Numbered from the stretch's first letter, positions 46,224-56,182 are shown. The stretch is DNA of 64,000 bases from Calothrix sp. NIES-4101 (GCA_004296455.1 AP018280.1:3286001-3350000), one strand, 5' to 3'. Program-made: numbers and translations. The notes: generated from the letters alone by a model not told the origin.

Positions 46224-49200
46224 CAATCCTCACTCCTCTCCACTACACCTTGAACGTTTGCCTGGGGTTTGGCATGTTGCTGTTTTAAAAGATTGATGAG
46301 TTGCTGCTGTTGCAACTGTTGTGGCTGGATTTCCAACTGTTTATTTTCTGTAGAAATATTAGGCGCAACAGTATTACTGAAATTCAGTTCAGGTTTAATC
46401 CCCCGCAACCTATTGAGAAGATTTTGTCTTGGCTGTGCCGGAACTACGAAAGGTTGAGTTTCGTTTTGTGGCACAGTCTTTTGAGTCTCCTGATTACCTA
46501 GTTGTCTTGATTGAATATCAGTTGGTGGTGATTGCTGCAACTGCATCCCTTGACTGCTGGATTCAATCGCTTGATTTTGTTCAGGTTGAGTTTGCGTTTG
46601 CGGTGATTGTTGCTGTAACTTTTGTCGGAACTCAATACTAGGAGTTTCAGTTTGCCCCGGTTGAGTTGGTTGCGACTCGCTGCTGGGATTTGTGGGGAAA
46701 GGATTTTCTGGTGGTGTCTGGGGTACTAATCCAGAAACTGGTTGAACTTCTGACTCCTGCTGTTGTTTGGGAACAGGTTTTTGTAATCCGAAACCACCGA
46801 AAAGTTCGTTCAGCTTCAAACTGATGTTCAAATAGAAACCACCATCGGAGCGATACCCAGAGAAATCGCGATCGCCATTCACATCCACGCTGCCAAAGCT
46901 GTAACCTGCTGCTACACGTAAATCTGGAGTCAAATAATAACCGCTTTCGACTGCCAGACCATACTCCGTATACCCATTGCCAATGTTGGAATTTTGACCA
47001 ATCCAACGACCTTCTACGGCGAGGTCATTTCGATATCCTAAGCGATAGGTTGCCCGCACTTGAGCGAGTTTTGCCGTGCCATCAAATCTGTCACCATCTG
47101 AGAAGGTGACACCATTCCGGAGGGCAAATTTACCAAAGAATTCCCACCGCCAATTGGGAGCATAAATACCCTCAGCCGAGAATGTATGACCTGTTACTGT
47201 CGAACCAATTAATTGTGATTCCGGGATGGAGTCAAAATTCTGCCGCCATTCATATTTGAGCAACCCGTTAAATTTATCGTTTGTCGGGTCACGATATGCC
47301 AAACCAATTTTCAGATTCGAGGTATCACCCAGTTCTTGGAAGCGAACACCAGAGACATTTCCAATACTCGATGCAGTCGGTAAAAATACGTTAGCTTCAC
47401 CGGCTTGTTGATAGCGAACTAATGCTGTCAAAGCCGGACTAATTTTTCCTGCTGCTGCTGCCGAAATGACTAAGTTGTTATTTTCACTACCATCACGGTA
47501 TTCAAATCGAGTACTAGCTTGGAAATTGGGATTATCAGTGTATTCAAGTCCCATGCTGTAGACAGAACCGGAGAATAATCCCAGGGAAGAAGCAGTTTGT
47601 CCAACAGCATAATATTGCTCGAATTGAGGTCCGGCGGCGGTGGCATTGAACATGTTTTTAAAGACATATTCGTAACCGAGACTCAGACGTAATCCCGGTG
47701 TGATCGCCCAACGATTATTCAGTCCGACTGCTCCTTGTCCCTGGAGTCCGTTGTATGCCGAAAGTACTGAATATCGCCCAGTAATAGCAGTATTCTCCGA
47801 GAATTTATGGTCTAGAAGTGTATCAAATGTGGTAATTGAGTTACCCCTGATTAATTCACTGCTATCAAAGAATTGATGTGCGAGTCGGAAAGTCACCCCT
47901 GGATATGCTTTCCAATCCAATCCTAATGTCGTTCTATTGGGATAGAGGGGGTCACTGTCGCCGAGATTCAATTCATTTTGGGCTTGGAATACCAAAGACT
48001 CACCCAAGGGCACCTTCAAGCGCGAAACGAACTGTTGAGCATCACCATCAAAGCGATCGCTCACCCGATCTTCACGGGAACGGTTGACATATTCGGCGCT
48101 GACTTCCGGACTCAAGCGACTCCTTCCTAAACGCTGCAACAGTCCCACACGAAAAGTCTGTAATTCATTACTGACTCGTTCTCCCGGACGTGCTAAAGGT
48201 TGGGGATTGAACAAGTCAAAGAAGTCAACAACTCTTCCTGGTGCTGTGCCGTAATTCTCTTCAAAGTCATAAGCTGCCCGGAAAGTCGTGGTTTCGGTTA
48301 ATCTGGCGAGTAGAGATGCTCCATAACGGGTTTGTCCAGGTGAAAAACTGGAAGTGGCATTATTGACAAAATTCGGCTCTACCCCTCGGTAGTAAGCCTC
48401 AGCCCCAATGCGATCGCCAAAATTCCCACTCGCTTCAATCCGGTAAGCATTACCATCAACGCTATTTCCCGTGAGTAAGTCGCTGTTGGAACGGGCAAAT
48501 TCCCCGACAATTTTGCCAGAACTACCCAAAGAGACCAAAAAATCAGCCCCATATAGCTGAAAATCGTTATCTCCTTGGTCTTCCCGCAGGTAACTTCCCC
48601 CAAAAAATGATTTCTTATCAATGTCATTCGAGAAGTTGTACTGCAATCGTCCAGCATATAGACTGGAATCCCTGCCGCCCTCATTTTGATAGGAGACAAC
48701 AACACGCCGCACCAATGTTGCCCCAAACGGATTCAAATCCGTTGCTAAAATTGGACGACGGAATAATAACGTACCTCTGTCGTAATCAATCTCATAATCC
48801 TGACCCCGATACAAAGGTTGACGCTCTACTACCGTTCCCGGACGGTTAATCTCCTCCGCTTCCACGTAAACAGTTTCACTTCCCGGAACTAGTAAACGCT
48901 GTGATAAGAAGTAATTTCCACTCGTCCCATTTGGTACAAATGTATCGCGCTGAAAACCTTCGATGTTGTTTGCATACATCCCCGTAATTTGCAACGGTCC
49001 AAAGTTATAATTCAACTTCAAACCATGCAACTGCCGCGTAGTTGCTGTATACAACTGCGAACTCCGAGAAAATTCCTCGGTATTATAATCCCCCCACATT
49101 AAATAATCGGGTTCTGCACCAGGTATGGATGGAGTTCGCTCAAATCGGGCATAAACACTATCAATAGAGGGTGTAGTCGGTGTCATTGTCGAACTATCAC

Positions 49201-50440
49201 CGTAGACAGGATACTGCTGTTCGCAAAACTGAATGCTGCCAAACAAACGGTTTCTGCCTTCGCAATCCTGGTTAATCGGTCGGTAGCTATTAAAAGCCCC
49301 CGTAAATAACCACTCCCCGACTTTTCCTGTCGCAAATACCGAAGCCTTGAAATCTACACCCGTACCATCATCAATGCTTCGCGGATTCAGAAAATCACCA
49401 AAACTTCCCCAATAATCAGTTCCTTTTTGACCAATTCGCAAGTTGATAATCCCCGTCGCTAACGAAGGACGTAAAAACGTGACAAATTCAACTTGGGTAT
49501 AGGCTTCCAACGGCGCATCCGTCAACTTCTCCAAAATCGAATTATCATTTTGCTGAGGAAACGGCTCATCTACACGGGGACCAACTATCCTGGGGTCGAG
49601 TTGAGTTACATTTGGTGAAAAAGAACTAGACCTTCTTGCCCGAATTTTGTCAACTGCTGCCCGCACACGCACCTGTTGAGGCTTAATGTCAGCTTGTAAA
49701 GTGGCAATAAATTCCCCATCACGAGCTATGACTTGAAACCCTTGCTGATCGCGACTTTGGTCTGTACCAACAAACTTACCCGCACTGGTTGTCAAGGTGA
49801 CGATGACATCCCCAAGAATTGGTTGACCCTTTTCGTCAGTCAATGTCCCCCGTAACTTAACCGTCGATCGCCCATCAGCTTGCGCCCTGGGGTCTCCGGC
49901 TGGGGCAATATCCAACTTGATTTTTTTGCCCTCATTTCCAGAAGGCAGGCTTGAAGGCGAAGAAGGCGCTGGCACTGTCCCCTGCCCAACTTGGGGTGTG
50001 GGAGAAATTTGAGAATTAGTTGGAAAATTTTCCGGGTTCTTGATAGTGGGTGAAGAAGAAGGAATTATTGGCAATGTACCACTATTACCACCTACACCAC
50101 TCGGCGATGCTGGCGTTATTCCTTCTCCTGCTTCGGCAACTAAAAATGGAGACAAAGACGAATTGGACTTGTCTTTAGGAAAACTAGCTTCATGGGCGAC
50201 TGATAGCGTTACCGCCCTTGCCGCAGAAGGCAACAGTATCTTGGCACCAAGCATTGACGGAAGTGCAACAGCAAGAAATGTCGAAAACACCCTGGCGTTA
50301 CTCTTCACTAACATCTTCATGCACAAAATTGAAGATAATTCTGTTTCCCCTATGACAGTGTGTGGGGTGTCCCCCCTTTGACATTTGTAGATGTCTGACC
50401 CCAATTTATAAATACTGACTCCTAGCTTTTTTGTTTTCAT
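46223..50440 (-). CDS. Giant outer-membrane beta-barrel protein with Ig-like domain
   Basis: The 1405 residues comprise a long N-terminal extension with a signal peptide (about 41-75), a Ser/Pro-rich linker and an Ig-like domain. The Ig-like domain (about 175-270: STVKLRGTLTDEKGQPILGD) is of the invasin/Big type. Then comes a large region of alternating beta strands (about 290-1215), with many aromatic strand ends and repeated RxxYxF/GxxY elements. A Gln/Pro-rich tail of about 190 residues follows. This is an outer-membrane barrel, perhaps of 20 or more strands, but with no TonB box or plug that I can name. It begins with ATGA overlapping the preceding stop and ends with TGATG overlapping the next gene. 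A later start at 50320 or 50314 would give a normal signal peptide. The function is unknown, and a channel or export pore is inferred. Confidence 0.8.
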   Translation of the reverse strand: MKTKKLGVSIYKLGSDIYKCQRGDTPHTVIGETELSSILCMKMLVKSNARVFSTFLAVALPSMLGAKILLPSAARAVTLSVAHEASFPKDKSNSSLSPFLVAEAGEGITPASPSGVGGNSGTLPIIPSSSPTIKNPENFPTNSQISPTPQVGQGTVPAPSSPSSLPSGNEGKKIKLDIAPAGDPRAQADGRSTVKLRGTLTDEKGQPILGDVIVTLTTSAGKFVGTDQSRDQQGFQVIARDGEFIATLQADIKPQQVRVRAAVDKIRARRSSSFSPNVTQLDPRIVGPRVDEPFPQQNDNSILEKLTDAPLEAYTQVEFVTFLRPSLATGIINLRIGQKGTDYWGSFGDFLNPRSIDDGTGVDFKASVFATGKVGEWLFTGAFNSYRPINQDCEGRNRLFGSIQFCEQQYPVYGDSSTMTPTTPSIDSVYARFERTPSIPGAEPDYLMWGDYNTEEFSRSSQLYTATTRQLHGLKLNYNFGPLQITGMYANNIEGFQRDTFVPNGTSGNYFLSQRLLVPGSETVYVEAEEINRPGTVVERQPLYRGQDYEIDYDRGTLLFRRPILATDLNPFGATLVRRVVVSYQNEGGRDSSLYAGRLQYNFSNDIDKKSFFGGSYLREDQGDNDFQLYGADFLVSLGSSGKIVGEFARSNSDLLTGNSVDGNAYRIEASGNFGDRIGAEAYYRGVEPNFVNNATSSFSPGQTRYGASLLARLTETTTFRAAYDFEENYGTAPGRVVDFFDLFNPQPLARPGERVSNELQTFRVGLLQRLGRSRLSPEVSAEYVNRSREDRVSDRFDGDAQQFVSRLKVPLGESLVFQAQNELNLGDSDPLYPNRTTLGLDWKAYPGVTFRLAHQFFDSSELIRGNSITTFDTLLDHKFSENTAITGRYSVLSAYNGLQGQGAVGLNNRWAITPGLRLSLGYEYVFKNMFNATAAGPQFEQYYAVGQTASSLGLFSGSVYSMGLEYTDNPNFQASTRFEYRDGSENNNLVISAAAAGKISPALTALVRYQQAGEANVFLPTASSIGNVSGVRFQELGDTSNLKIGLAYRDPTNDKFNGLLKYEWRQNFDSIPESQLIGSTVTGHTFSAEGIYAPNWRWEFFGKFALRNGVTFSDGDRFDGTAKLAQVRATYRLGYRNDLAVEGRWIGQNSNIGNGYTEYGLAVESGYYLTPDLRVAAGYSFGSVDVNGDRDFSGYRSDGGFYLNISLKLNELFGGFGLQKPVPKQQQESEVQPVSGLVPQTPPENPFPTNPSSESQPTQPGQTETPSIEFRQKLQQQSPQTQTQPEQNQAIESSSQGMQLQQSPPTDIQSRQLGNQETQKTVPQNETQPFVVPAQPRQNLLNRLRGIKPELNFSNTVAPNISTENKQLEIQPQQLQQQQLINLLKQQHAKPQANVQGVVERSED

Positions 50441-51372
50441 CGCTTACCCTCTGAAAACGCAGGCGTGACCGCAAAATTTACCCTTGCCATACTCCCAGGT
50501 GCTAAACGCACCATCCGAGATTGGCTATTTCTTTCGATAAAATATTTATTCGGAGCTAATGCATAACCCGGTAGGCTTGTCAAATCCAGTGCCGCAGAGC
50601 GATAACCGGAAACAACATTTGCTAGGGAAAAAAGTCCATTAGCATCAGTGACAATTCGGTTGCCATCGTCCATATAAATGACTGCATTTGGCACTCCCGG
50701 CTCATTTGGCTGCTGTTCACCATCAAAATTCTTGTCGATGAATACACGCCCAATTAAAGTTCCGCAATCCGACACAATCCCAGGGCGAATCCTCAGGGAG
50801 TGGCTAGCCTGGTTACTTGTGAGATTTCCGGCTCTTGCCTGTGCAAGGTTTCTACCCGTACCTCTAACCGCATCGGGCGTGACTTCTACCGCGTAGGAAA
50901 CATTTAAAGTTTGGTTTGGTTGCAGTTCTTCAGGCGTAGTGATGGTAACTGTGCGGTTATCACCACTACTAAGCGAGAGTTGTACAGTCCGATCGCCAAT
51001 ATTACCGCGAATTGAACGCCGTGCAAATAATAATCCTAGAGGTAGTCGATCAGTTACAGTCACATTCCTAGCAGCCACTCTTCCGGTATTCCTAATCGCC
51101 AATCGATAGATCACCGTATCGCCCGGTTCTGCCGCTCCTCTGTCACCAGTTTTGATGATTTCCAGCGCCGCCTGTCCAGCTCTCAAGGTGACAGGATTGG
51201 AATCAACAACCCTTCCTCCCGACGTTTCTGGAAGATTCTCCGCACCCACACGCGCGGTATTACGGATTTCAGTTTGAGCAGTACCCGGCAATACTTTATA
51301 AGTAAAAATACCTAAGGAGAAAATAGTAAAAAAGAGGCTTCCGCGCCTCAGCCATGATTGTATAGATGTCAT
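50437..51372 (-). CDS. Exported DUF11/SdrD-like protein, first gene of the surface operon
   Basis: The N-terminal signal peptide (RRGSLFFTIFSLGIFTYKVL, cleavage near TAQ) is followed by a DUF11 domain (about 60-185: GDRGAAEPGDTVIYRLAIRN, then VTVTDRLPLGL). An SdrD B-like Ca-binding domain follows (about 205-300: IGRVFIDKNFDGEQQPNEPG). The final residues are polar. The stop overlaps the barrel gene's start as ATGA, so the two are translationally coupled and presumably interact. The protein may be a periplasmic or surface partner of the barrel. The family is widespread in bacterial surface proteins, and the precise role is unknown. The ATG at 51372 lacks a strong ribosome binding site. Confidence 0.8.
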   Translation of the reverse strand: MTSIQSWLRRGSLFFTIFSLGIFTYKVLPGTAQTEIRNTARVGAENLPETSGGRVVDSNPVTLRAGQAALEIIKTGDRGAAEPGDTVIYRLAIRNTGRVAARNVTVTDRLPLGLLFARRSIRGNIGDRTVQLSLSSGDNRTVTITTPEELQPNQTLNVSYAVEVTPDAVRGTGRNLAQARAGNLTSNQASHSLRIRPGIVSDCGTLIGRVFIDKNFDGEQQPNEPGVPNAVIYMDDGNRIVTDANGLFSLANVVSGYRSAALDLTSLPGYALAPNKYFIERNSQSRMVRLAPGSMARVNFAVTPAFSEGKR

Positions 51373-52796
51373 TGGTAGGCATCAGTGTAATAGCAAAGGT
51401 TTCCTTAAAAATCAGGTTTTAAATTTAGGTTTTAAATTTTAAGAACCTAATTTCCGAATTTGATTTTTGCTGAATCCAAAATCAGCGAAAGGTGGGTCAT
51501 CATGAAAAACATGCAGTTTTGAGTGATACATTTGCATCCTTCTCACGTTGGTTTATAAATTTTTTTTGTGATTAGAGCATGTTATCAAAAGAATATCCGT
51601 CCTCACAATACGGGTTAGTTTGCCGTGACAAATTTTTGCCCTATTTGAATATCTTTGCAATCTCTCTTTAGGGAGATGACTTTGCAGTTGATTGTATGAA
51701 TAGCAGGATCAAAAATTAATAATTTTTGATCAACTAAGCTGGAGATTTTTAAGTCGATTCACTAAATTAATCGATCGTTTCGCAAGAGATGGTTTGTTAA
51801 CCTCAAGATGGGAACTTAACGCCAATAGGGTGTAGGACTGTTAATTGTTAACCACCCAGCCTACTATGGTATTCGCGTGAGGACTATAGAACTCTAACTG
51901 AGTGATTGTCTGGAAGGCAGACTGATTGTTAGGTTTTTATGTTCCCAGAAGAAAATCAAAAATTTACCTATACTGCGATCGCAAATGTTTATGATTCTTG
52001 ACAATCTCAGCAATCTTCTGCGAATAATCTGATCAACAATCTAGCAGATGTTTTTGCCGAATCTTGGGCTTTTTAGAGATCACTTCAGTAATATTACCCA
52101 GAAATTACTGATAAGAAATCAGGGATGCAAAAAAATCTTCAGTATTTTTTCTTGTCTTAAAATGCAGGGGTTTATCAGTATCCGAATTTCCCCGCACTTA
52201 TAAAAAATAATGTTTGATTTTTTACTGAATACTATTGTCATTTATCTCATCATTCACTAGTTACTATGTATATAGTGAGATATTGAAGCTTGCGAAATTA
52301 TACTCTTTTTCTAATCTATAGGGGCTTATATCCCAATAATTAGATTGATTATTTAGTAATTAATTTGGACTAATAACTAATGATATAAAATTATTTTAGT
52401 AGTACATTTAAAGTAACTTTAATTACATTTTTTTTGATTAATTTGCAGGATAAGTATGTTTTATAGGAATAGTAGCAATAAAACAATTAATACAAAGTTT
52501 TCAGAAAAGAGTGTTTTTGGCGCTTTGGTGGTGATTCAGAATATTCGATCAAAACTGAGCTTTTGCTCAAATCCAAGTACTACATAGCTCAACTATGTAG
52601 AAAGGTTACATTTAACCTCTCTACAAAAGTTTTGAGGTGGTAATTTGTTTAACCAGTGTAATACTACTGATTATTTAATTCTTGATTGAGAATAAAGCCA
52701 GATTTCAGTTTATAAAGACATGAAAAAAAGGCGATCGCATTTAACGAAAGCAAATTGCTATGAGTAGTTATGATTTTTAGTAACTACTGTATCTAG
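51373..52796. other. 1.4-kb non-coding region upstream of the surface operon
   Basis: No gene is seen on either strand. Structured segments occur at 51828-51857 (GGGTG/CACCC around GTTAA/TTAAC) and 51908-51922 (GTCTG/CAGAC). The rest is AT-rich. It could hold a long leader or a small RNA, and it contains the promoter region for the minus-strand operon. Confidence 0.4.
51828..51922. ncRNA. Candidate structured RNA segment in the leader region
   Basis: A nested hairpin pairs GGGTG (51828-51832) with CACCC (51853-51857), enclosing GTTAA (51840-51844) and TTAAC (51848-51852). A second hairpin with stem GTCTG/CAGAC follows at 51908-51922. The strand and any known family are undetermined, so this is a pattern-based suggestion only. 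Confidence 0.25.
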
Positions 52797-53459
52797 TTAA
52801 TACGCATCGTCATATTCGTGAGATTCAACTCGTCTAGAGTCATTACTGCGAGGAGGTAAAAACTCCGCACGACGAGTAGTATTAGCCAGTGGAGGAGTTG
52901 GGCCAGTGTAAGGATGAATCACTTGAACAGTACGTACCGGACGTTGTTTTTGGGTGAACAAAGCCGATATGCCAGCAAAAACGATACCACCACCAACAGT
53001 CAAAGCAATGCCCCCAACCGCCCAAACAATACCCGATGACCACCAAGGAGTTTGAGATTGTTGTAACTGGCTACGTTGGTTGTTTTGGTTTTGTAACGCT
53101 TGAGCTTGAAACTGATTATTAAGATTTACCAACTGGTTTTGAAACTCTTGATTTTGTTTTCGCAATCCTTCGTTTTCCCGTTGGAGATTCTCTAACTGCA
53201 TTTTCCCACGTTCGAGGTCTAAACGTAGCTGATCATTAGGAGCATTCGGTACAGGATTCGGTAGCACTGGCTGCCCGGGGTAGCCGCCATATATTTGACC
53301 TGGTTGCGGCATTATTTGTGGTGCAACAACAGGCGCTTGGATTTGCGGAGCAACCGATGTGAAGCCGGGTTGGGTTGGATTAACTGTTCCTTTTAGTAAA
53401 ACAAGAGCTGCGAGTCCGGCGACTGCAACTCCGCCAATAAATGCCATACTTTCACTCAT
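52797..53459 (-). CDS. Membrane-anchored coiled-coil protein of unknown function
   Basis: The 220 residues begin with a membrane helix (MSESMAFIGGVAVAGLAALV), then a Pro/Gln-rich linker. A coiled coil (about 75-130: LERGKMQLENLQRENEGLRK) and a second helix (about 145-170: VWAVGGIALTVGGGIVFAG) follow. The tail is polar and basic, ending YDDAY. This topology (two membrane helices with a coiled coil between) suggests a scaffold or envelope-organising role. No catalytic motif is seen and I do not recognise a named family. The ATG has AGGGG about 9 bases upstream. It stands alone between the operon leader and trpA. Confidence 0.65.
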   Translation of the reverse strand: MSESMAFIGGVAVAGLAALVLLKGTVNPTQPGFTSVAPQIQAPVVAPQIMPQPGQIYGGYPGQPVLPNPVPNAPNDQLRLDLERGKMQLENLQRENEGLRKQNQEFQNQLVNLNNQFQAQALQNQNNQRSQLQQSQTPWWSSGIVWAVGGIALTVGGGIVFAGISALFTQKQRPVRTVQVIHPYTGPTPPLANTTRRAEFLPPRSNDSRRVESHEYDDAY

Positions 53460-53780
53460 CGCTTTCGCCCCTACCTTGCGATGTCACTATATTCATTAAC
53501 AGTTGAAACACTCTCACACTCATATACTTATACCTTAATTGACTTCACATAACACCCAAATCCTAATACACGGTGTCGGTAATTGACGAGCCGCCTCATA
53601 CACGCTTTATATATTCAAGACGATATCTGTTAAATTGTCTACCAAAGAAGGTAAGAAATTGTCACTCTTAACACTTTCTATGAATTGTTTTCAGGCAATA
53701 TTTGCGGTGAGTGATTTAAATTTTTTATCAGAGCATGAGATTCTCATTCAGTCGAGATAAATTTACTGGAGATTTACGCG
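53460..53780. other. Intergenic region before trpA 3' end
   Basis: This 321-base gap holds the promoter of the coiled-coil gene. I see no further gene or strong hairpin. Confidence 0.35.
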
Positions 53781-54575
53781 CTAAGATAGCGCTAAATTAA
53801 GGCTTTGGCAAAATTCTTCAATAGCATTTAAACCTTGTTGGGGAGTTCCAGTTGCTAACCTTTTCACGATCGCACTACCGACAATAATGGCATCTGCGCC
53901 CCAATCTTTGATTTGTTTGGCTTGTTCAGCTTCGGAGATTCCGAATCCAACACCAACAGGTTTATCAGTAACTGCACGTATTTGCTTCAGTAAATCAGAC
54001 ACTCGTGTTTCAATTTGCGATCGCACTCCTGTGACACCTGTAACACTCACTAAATAAATAAAACCTTGGGAAGCATGAGCAATAGCTGCGATGCGTTCGG
54101 GGGAGCTTGTTGGTGCAACCAACAAAATTAAATCAATACCCATTGCTGCTGCTGGTTCGAGTAAATTAGCAGATTCTTCAAGCGGCAAGTCGGGTACTAC
54201 CAAGCCAGCAACCCCCGCCTGTTTAATTGCTGAGAGAAAATTATCAATCCCGCGATTTAAAATTGGGTTGTAGTAAGTAAAGAGAATAATCGGCGCTTGT
54301 AAATGAGGAGTCGTCGCCGTCAACATTTCGAGAATAGCTTCCAAATTTGTCCCCTGAAGCAAAGCACGAGTAGCTGCGGCTTGAATTACAGGGCCATCAG
54401 CTAAAGGATCAGAGTAGGGTACGCCCAACTCAATCATACTAGCACCGCTTTTATCTAATACCCGTAAAGCCTCAGCAGTGGTATGCAAGTCGGGGTCACC
54501 AGCAGTAATAAAAGGGATAAAGGCACATTTTTGATTTTGTGCCAAATTTTGGAAGCGATCGGAAATTACAGTCAT
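53781..54575 (-). CDS. trpA: Tryptophan synthase alpha subunit
   Basis: This 264-residue TIM-barrel protein has both catalytic acids: E49 in [10 protein letters not shown] and D60 in PLADGP. The phosphate-binding strand GVGFGIS and VTGVTGVRS are also typical. It cleaves indole-3-glycerol phosphate to indole and glyceraldehyde 3-phosphate, and passes indole to the beta subunit in tryptophan synthesis. The ndhL-DUF3007-trpA order on the same strand is a known cyanobacterial cluster. The spacing to DUF3007 is 108 bases, containing AT-rich repeated motifs, so co-transcription is likely but not certain. trpB is not in the window. Confidence 0.97.
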   Translation of the reverse strand: MTVISDRFQNLAQNQKCAFIPFITAGDPDLHTTAEALRVLDKSGASMIELGVPYSDPLADGPVIQAAATRALLQGTNLEAILEMLTATTPHLQAPIILFTYYNPILNRGIDNFLSAIKQAGVAGLVVPDLPLEESANLLEPAAAMGIDLILLVAPTSSPERIAAIAHASQGFIYLVSVTGVTGVRSQIETRVSDLLKQIRAVTDKPVGVGFGISEAEQAKQIKDWGADAIIVGSAIVKRLATGTPQQGLNAIEEFCQSLNLALS

Positions 54576-54589
54576 TGTTTTGATGATTT

Positions 54590-54683
54590 GGTTATCAGCT
54601 ATTTGGTTATTGGTTATTGGCTATTAGTTATCCAAGATTGGGGATTTTGGATTGACAAACAACTAATAACTAACGACAAATAA
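54590..54683. repeat. TTATTGG/TTAGTTAT low-complexity repeats
   Basis: Tandem-like 'TTGGTTATTGG' and 'TTAGTTATC' units lie in the gap between DUF3007 and trpA. Inverted 'ACTAATAACTAAC' units follow at about 54662-54683. These simple repeats are common in intergenic DNA of filamentous cyanobacteria and could form a weak hairpin in the mRNA. Confidence 0.4.
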
Positions 54684-54998
54684 CTAATTTACCTGAGATT
54701 GCTGATCCTGCTCAATCTCGGCTTGAAGTCGTTCTAACTCTTCCGGTGTCAATTCTTCCAGTCGCTTTGTCAAATAAGCATCTTCATACCCTTGACGTTG
54801 CTTGTGGTAGGTCATTTGATTATTTACTGCCCGAAAAAGATATGTCAGCAACCAACCAATCAAACCTATGACGAGCAGGGCTTGAGTCCAAATACCAGCA
54901 GATTGGCTATCTAGGCCGAATTGCTGAAATATGATATAAACCAAGCCACCTGCAATAAAAACGCCTAAAACTATACCCAGAGCGTCAATACGTCGCAT
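54684..54998 (-). CDS. DUF3007 family small membrane protein
   Basis: This 104-residue protein starts MRRIDALGIVLGVFIAGGLV, with two membrane helices (about 7-25 and 38-58). The soluble part MTYHKQRQGYEDAYLTKRL then ends in an acidic coil EELTPEELERLQAEIEQ. The pattern matches DUF3007, a cyanobacterial and plastid-lineage family of unknown role. It lies between ndhL and trpA, which is a recurring order in cyanobacteria. It may belong to a thylakoid complex, but that is inference from context only. Confidence 0.85.
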   Translation of the reverse strand: MRRIDALGIVLGVFIAGGLVYIIFQQFGLDSQSAGIWTQALLVIGLIGWLLTYLFRAVNNQMTYHKQRQGYEDAYLTKRLEELTPEELERLQAEIEQDQQSQVN

Positions 54999-55028
54999 CT
55001 TAACTTATGACCTACCACTAACTAAAAT

Positions 55029-55253
55029 TTAAGCCTCAATAGTTCTTCGCCGGGGTCGAAAATTGAGTACAGGCGACAGAACTAATAAACCAGGGAAAAA
55101 GAAAAATACCAAAAAGTACATGAGCAAGCGTTCTATGGAGCCAGCAGTATACCAGCGCCACTTCAAGTAAAACACGACTATCACTGGCATCACGAGGAGA
55201 TAAGCTCCAGCCAAAATCAGATAAAGCAGGGGTACAATCAGGTCTACAGTCAT
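55029..55253 (-). CDS. ndhL: NAD(P)H-quinone oxidoreductase subunit L
   Basis: At 74 residues it has the two membrane helices of Ndh[21 protein letters not shown] and, after [30 protein letters not shown], then a basic end. NdhL is a small membrane subunit of cyanobacterial NDH-1 on the thylakoid membrane. It is needed for electron flow from ferredoxin to plastoquinone in respiration, cyclic electron flow and CO2 uptake. It is the first gene of the ndhL-DUF3007-trpA cluster, with 30 bases to DUF3007. The ATG at 55253 is the only start. Confidence 0.95.
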   Translation of the reverse strand: MTVDLIVPLLYLILAGAYLLVMPVIVVFYLKWRWYTAGSIERLLMYFLVFFFFPGLLVLSPVLNFRPRRRTIEA

Positions 55254-55540
55254 AGTTCTGTTGCTATGTTTGAAGATATTAATCGCATTTTCACCATCAT
55301 AGGCTGAATTACCGACTTCAGGAAAGCTATGCGATCGTTGCTTTCATGGTAGCTCGTGATGGGGGTAGAAGGAAAACAGCCCTGGGGTGTTAAGCCGGAG
55401 AGAGAAAGAGAAATAAGGCATAACAAATACCATCACAATTTTTTTTTCAAAAAATGTTGGACAAAATACATAATTGATGGTTAAGTATATAAGGCGGTGT
55501 TTAATGCCTCCAAAAAACAAGTGACTCCCAAAGTCAAAAC

Positions 55541-55900
55541 GGGGGTGTGGCGGAATGGTAGACGCTACGGACTTAGAAAACTGAGCCTTGTTAGAGAAAT
55601 CTTTCAAGTGGAAGCTCTCAAATTCAGGGAAACCTAAAGTCTGGATATTTAGAACCTAAGTAATTCAGATATGGCAATCCTGAGCCAAGCCGATTTAGAA
55701 GTGATAAGTTCTGAGTGAATTTAAACTTTTCGGAAGGTGCAGAGACTCGACGGGAGCTACCCTACGTTAAGTCGAGGGTAAAGGGAGAGTCCAATCCTTA
55801 AAACCTTCAGTAATTTTTCTAAGGCAGTAGTGAAAGCTACAAAAGGATGAAAATCCGTTGACCTTAAACGGTCGTGAGGGTTCAAGTCCCTCCACCCCCA
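55541..55900 (+). tRNA. trnL-UAA: tRNA-Leu(UAA) with group I intron
   Basis: The acceptor stem GGGGGTG (55541-55547) pairs with CACCCCC near 55893-55899. The anticodon loop CTTAAAA is split after the first anticodon base. Exon 1 is 55541-55574 and exon 2 is 55850-55900. The joined RNA is 85 bases, with a long variable arm as expected for leucine tRNA and the T-loop GGTTCAAGTCCC. CCA is not encoded. This split tRNA-Leu(UAA) is a classic feature of cyanobacteria and plastids. Confidence 0.95.
55575..55849 (+). ncRNA. Self-splicing group I intron in tRNA-Leu(UAA)
   Basis: The intron is 275 bases, inserted between U34 and A35 of the anticodon. It ends in G (55849), as group I introns do. The conserved core is visible: GACTCGACGGGAGCTACCC and, later, GTCGAGGGTAAAGGGAGAGTC. 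The intron encodes no protein. Cyanobacterial introns at this position self-splice with guanosine as cofactor. Confidence 0.93.
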
Positions 55901-56182
55901 TCACAAAAATATCTTCATTCCCAATGTATGGTTAGCAAGAGATGCTAACCTTTATTTTTGGTTTATTTTAGTTTCAATTTTTAATTTTTAATTTGATTTT
56001 GCCTTCTATAATTCGGTAATTTCTCGGAAAAGTTCAACAAACTTACATGGAAAATTGCTTAATTATCAATTTTCTGTGAAAAGAATACTTATTTTTGAAA
56101 GAGAAGATTGATACTCTTGCTTGCCAAGGTTAAGCTGTTACATACAAGGTAAACAGCTAAATGATTGGTCTTGAGAACCGCA

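Noticed and set aside
55344-55607. 87-codon minus-strand frame across the start of tRNA-Leu
   Set aside because: It overlaps the tRNA exon and intron, and its sequence is that of the structured RNA read backwards.
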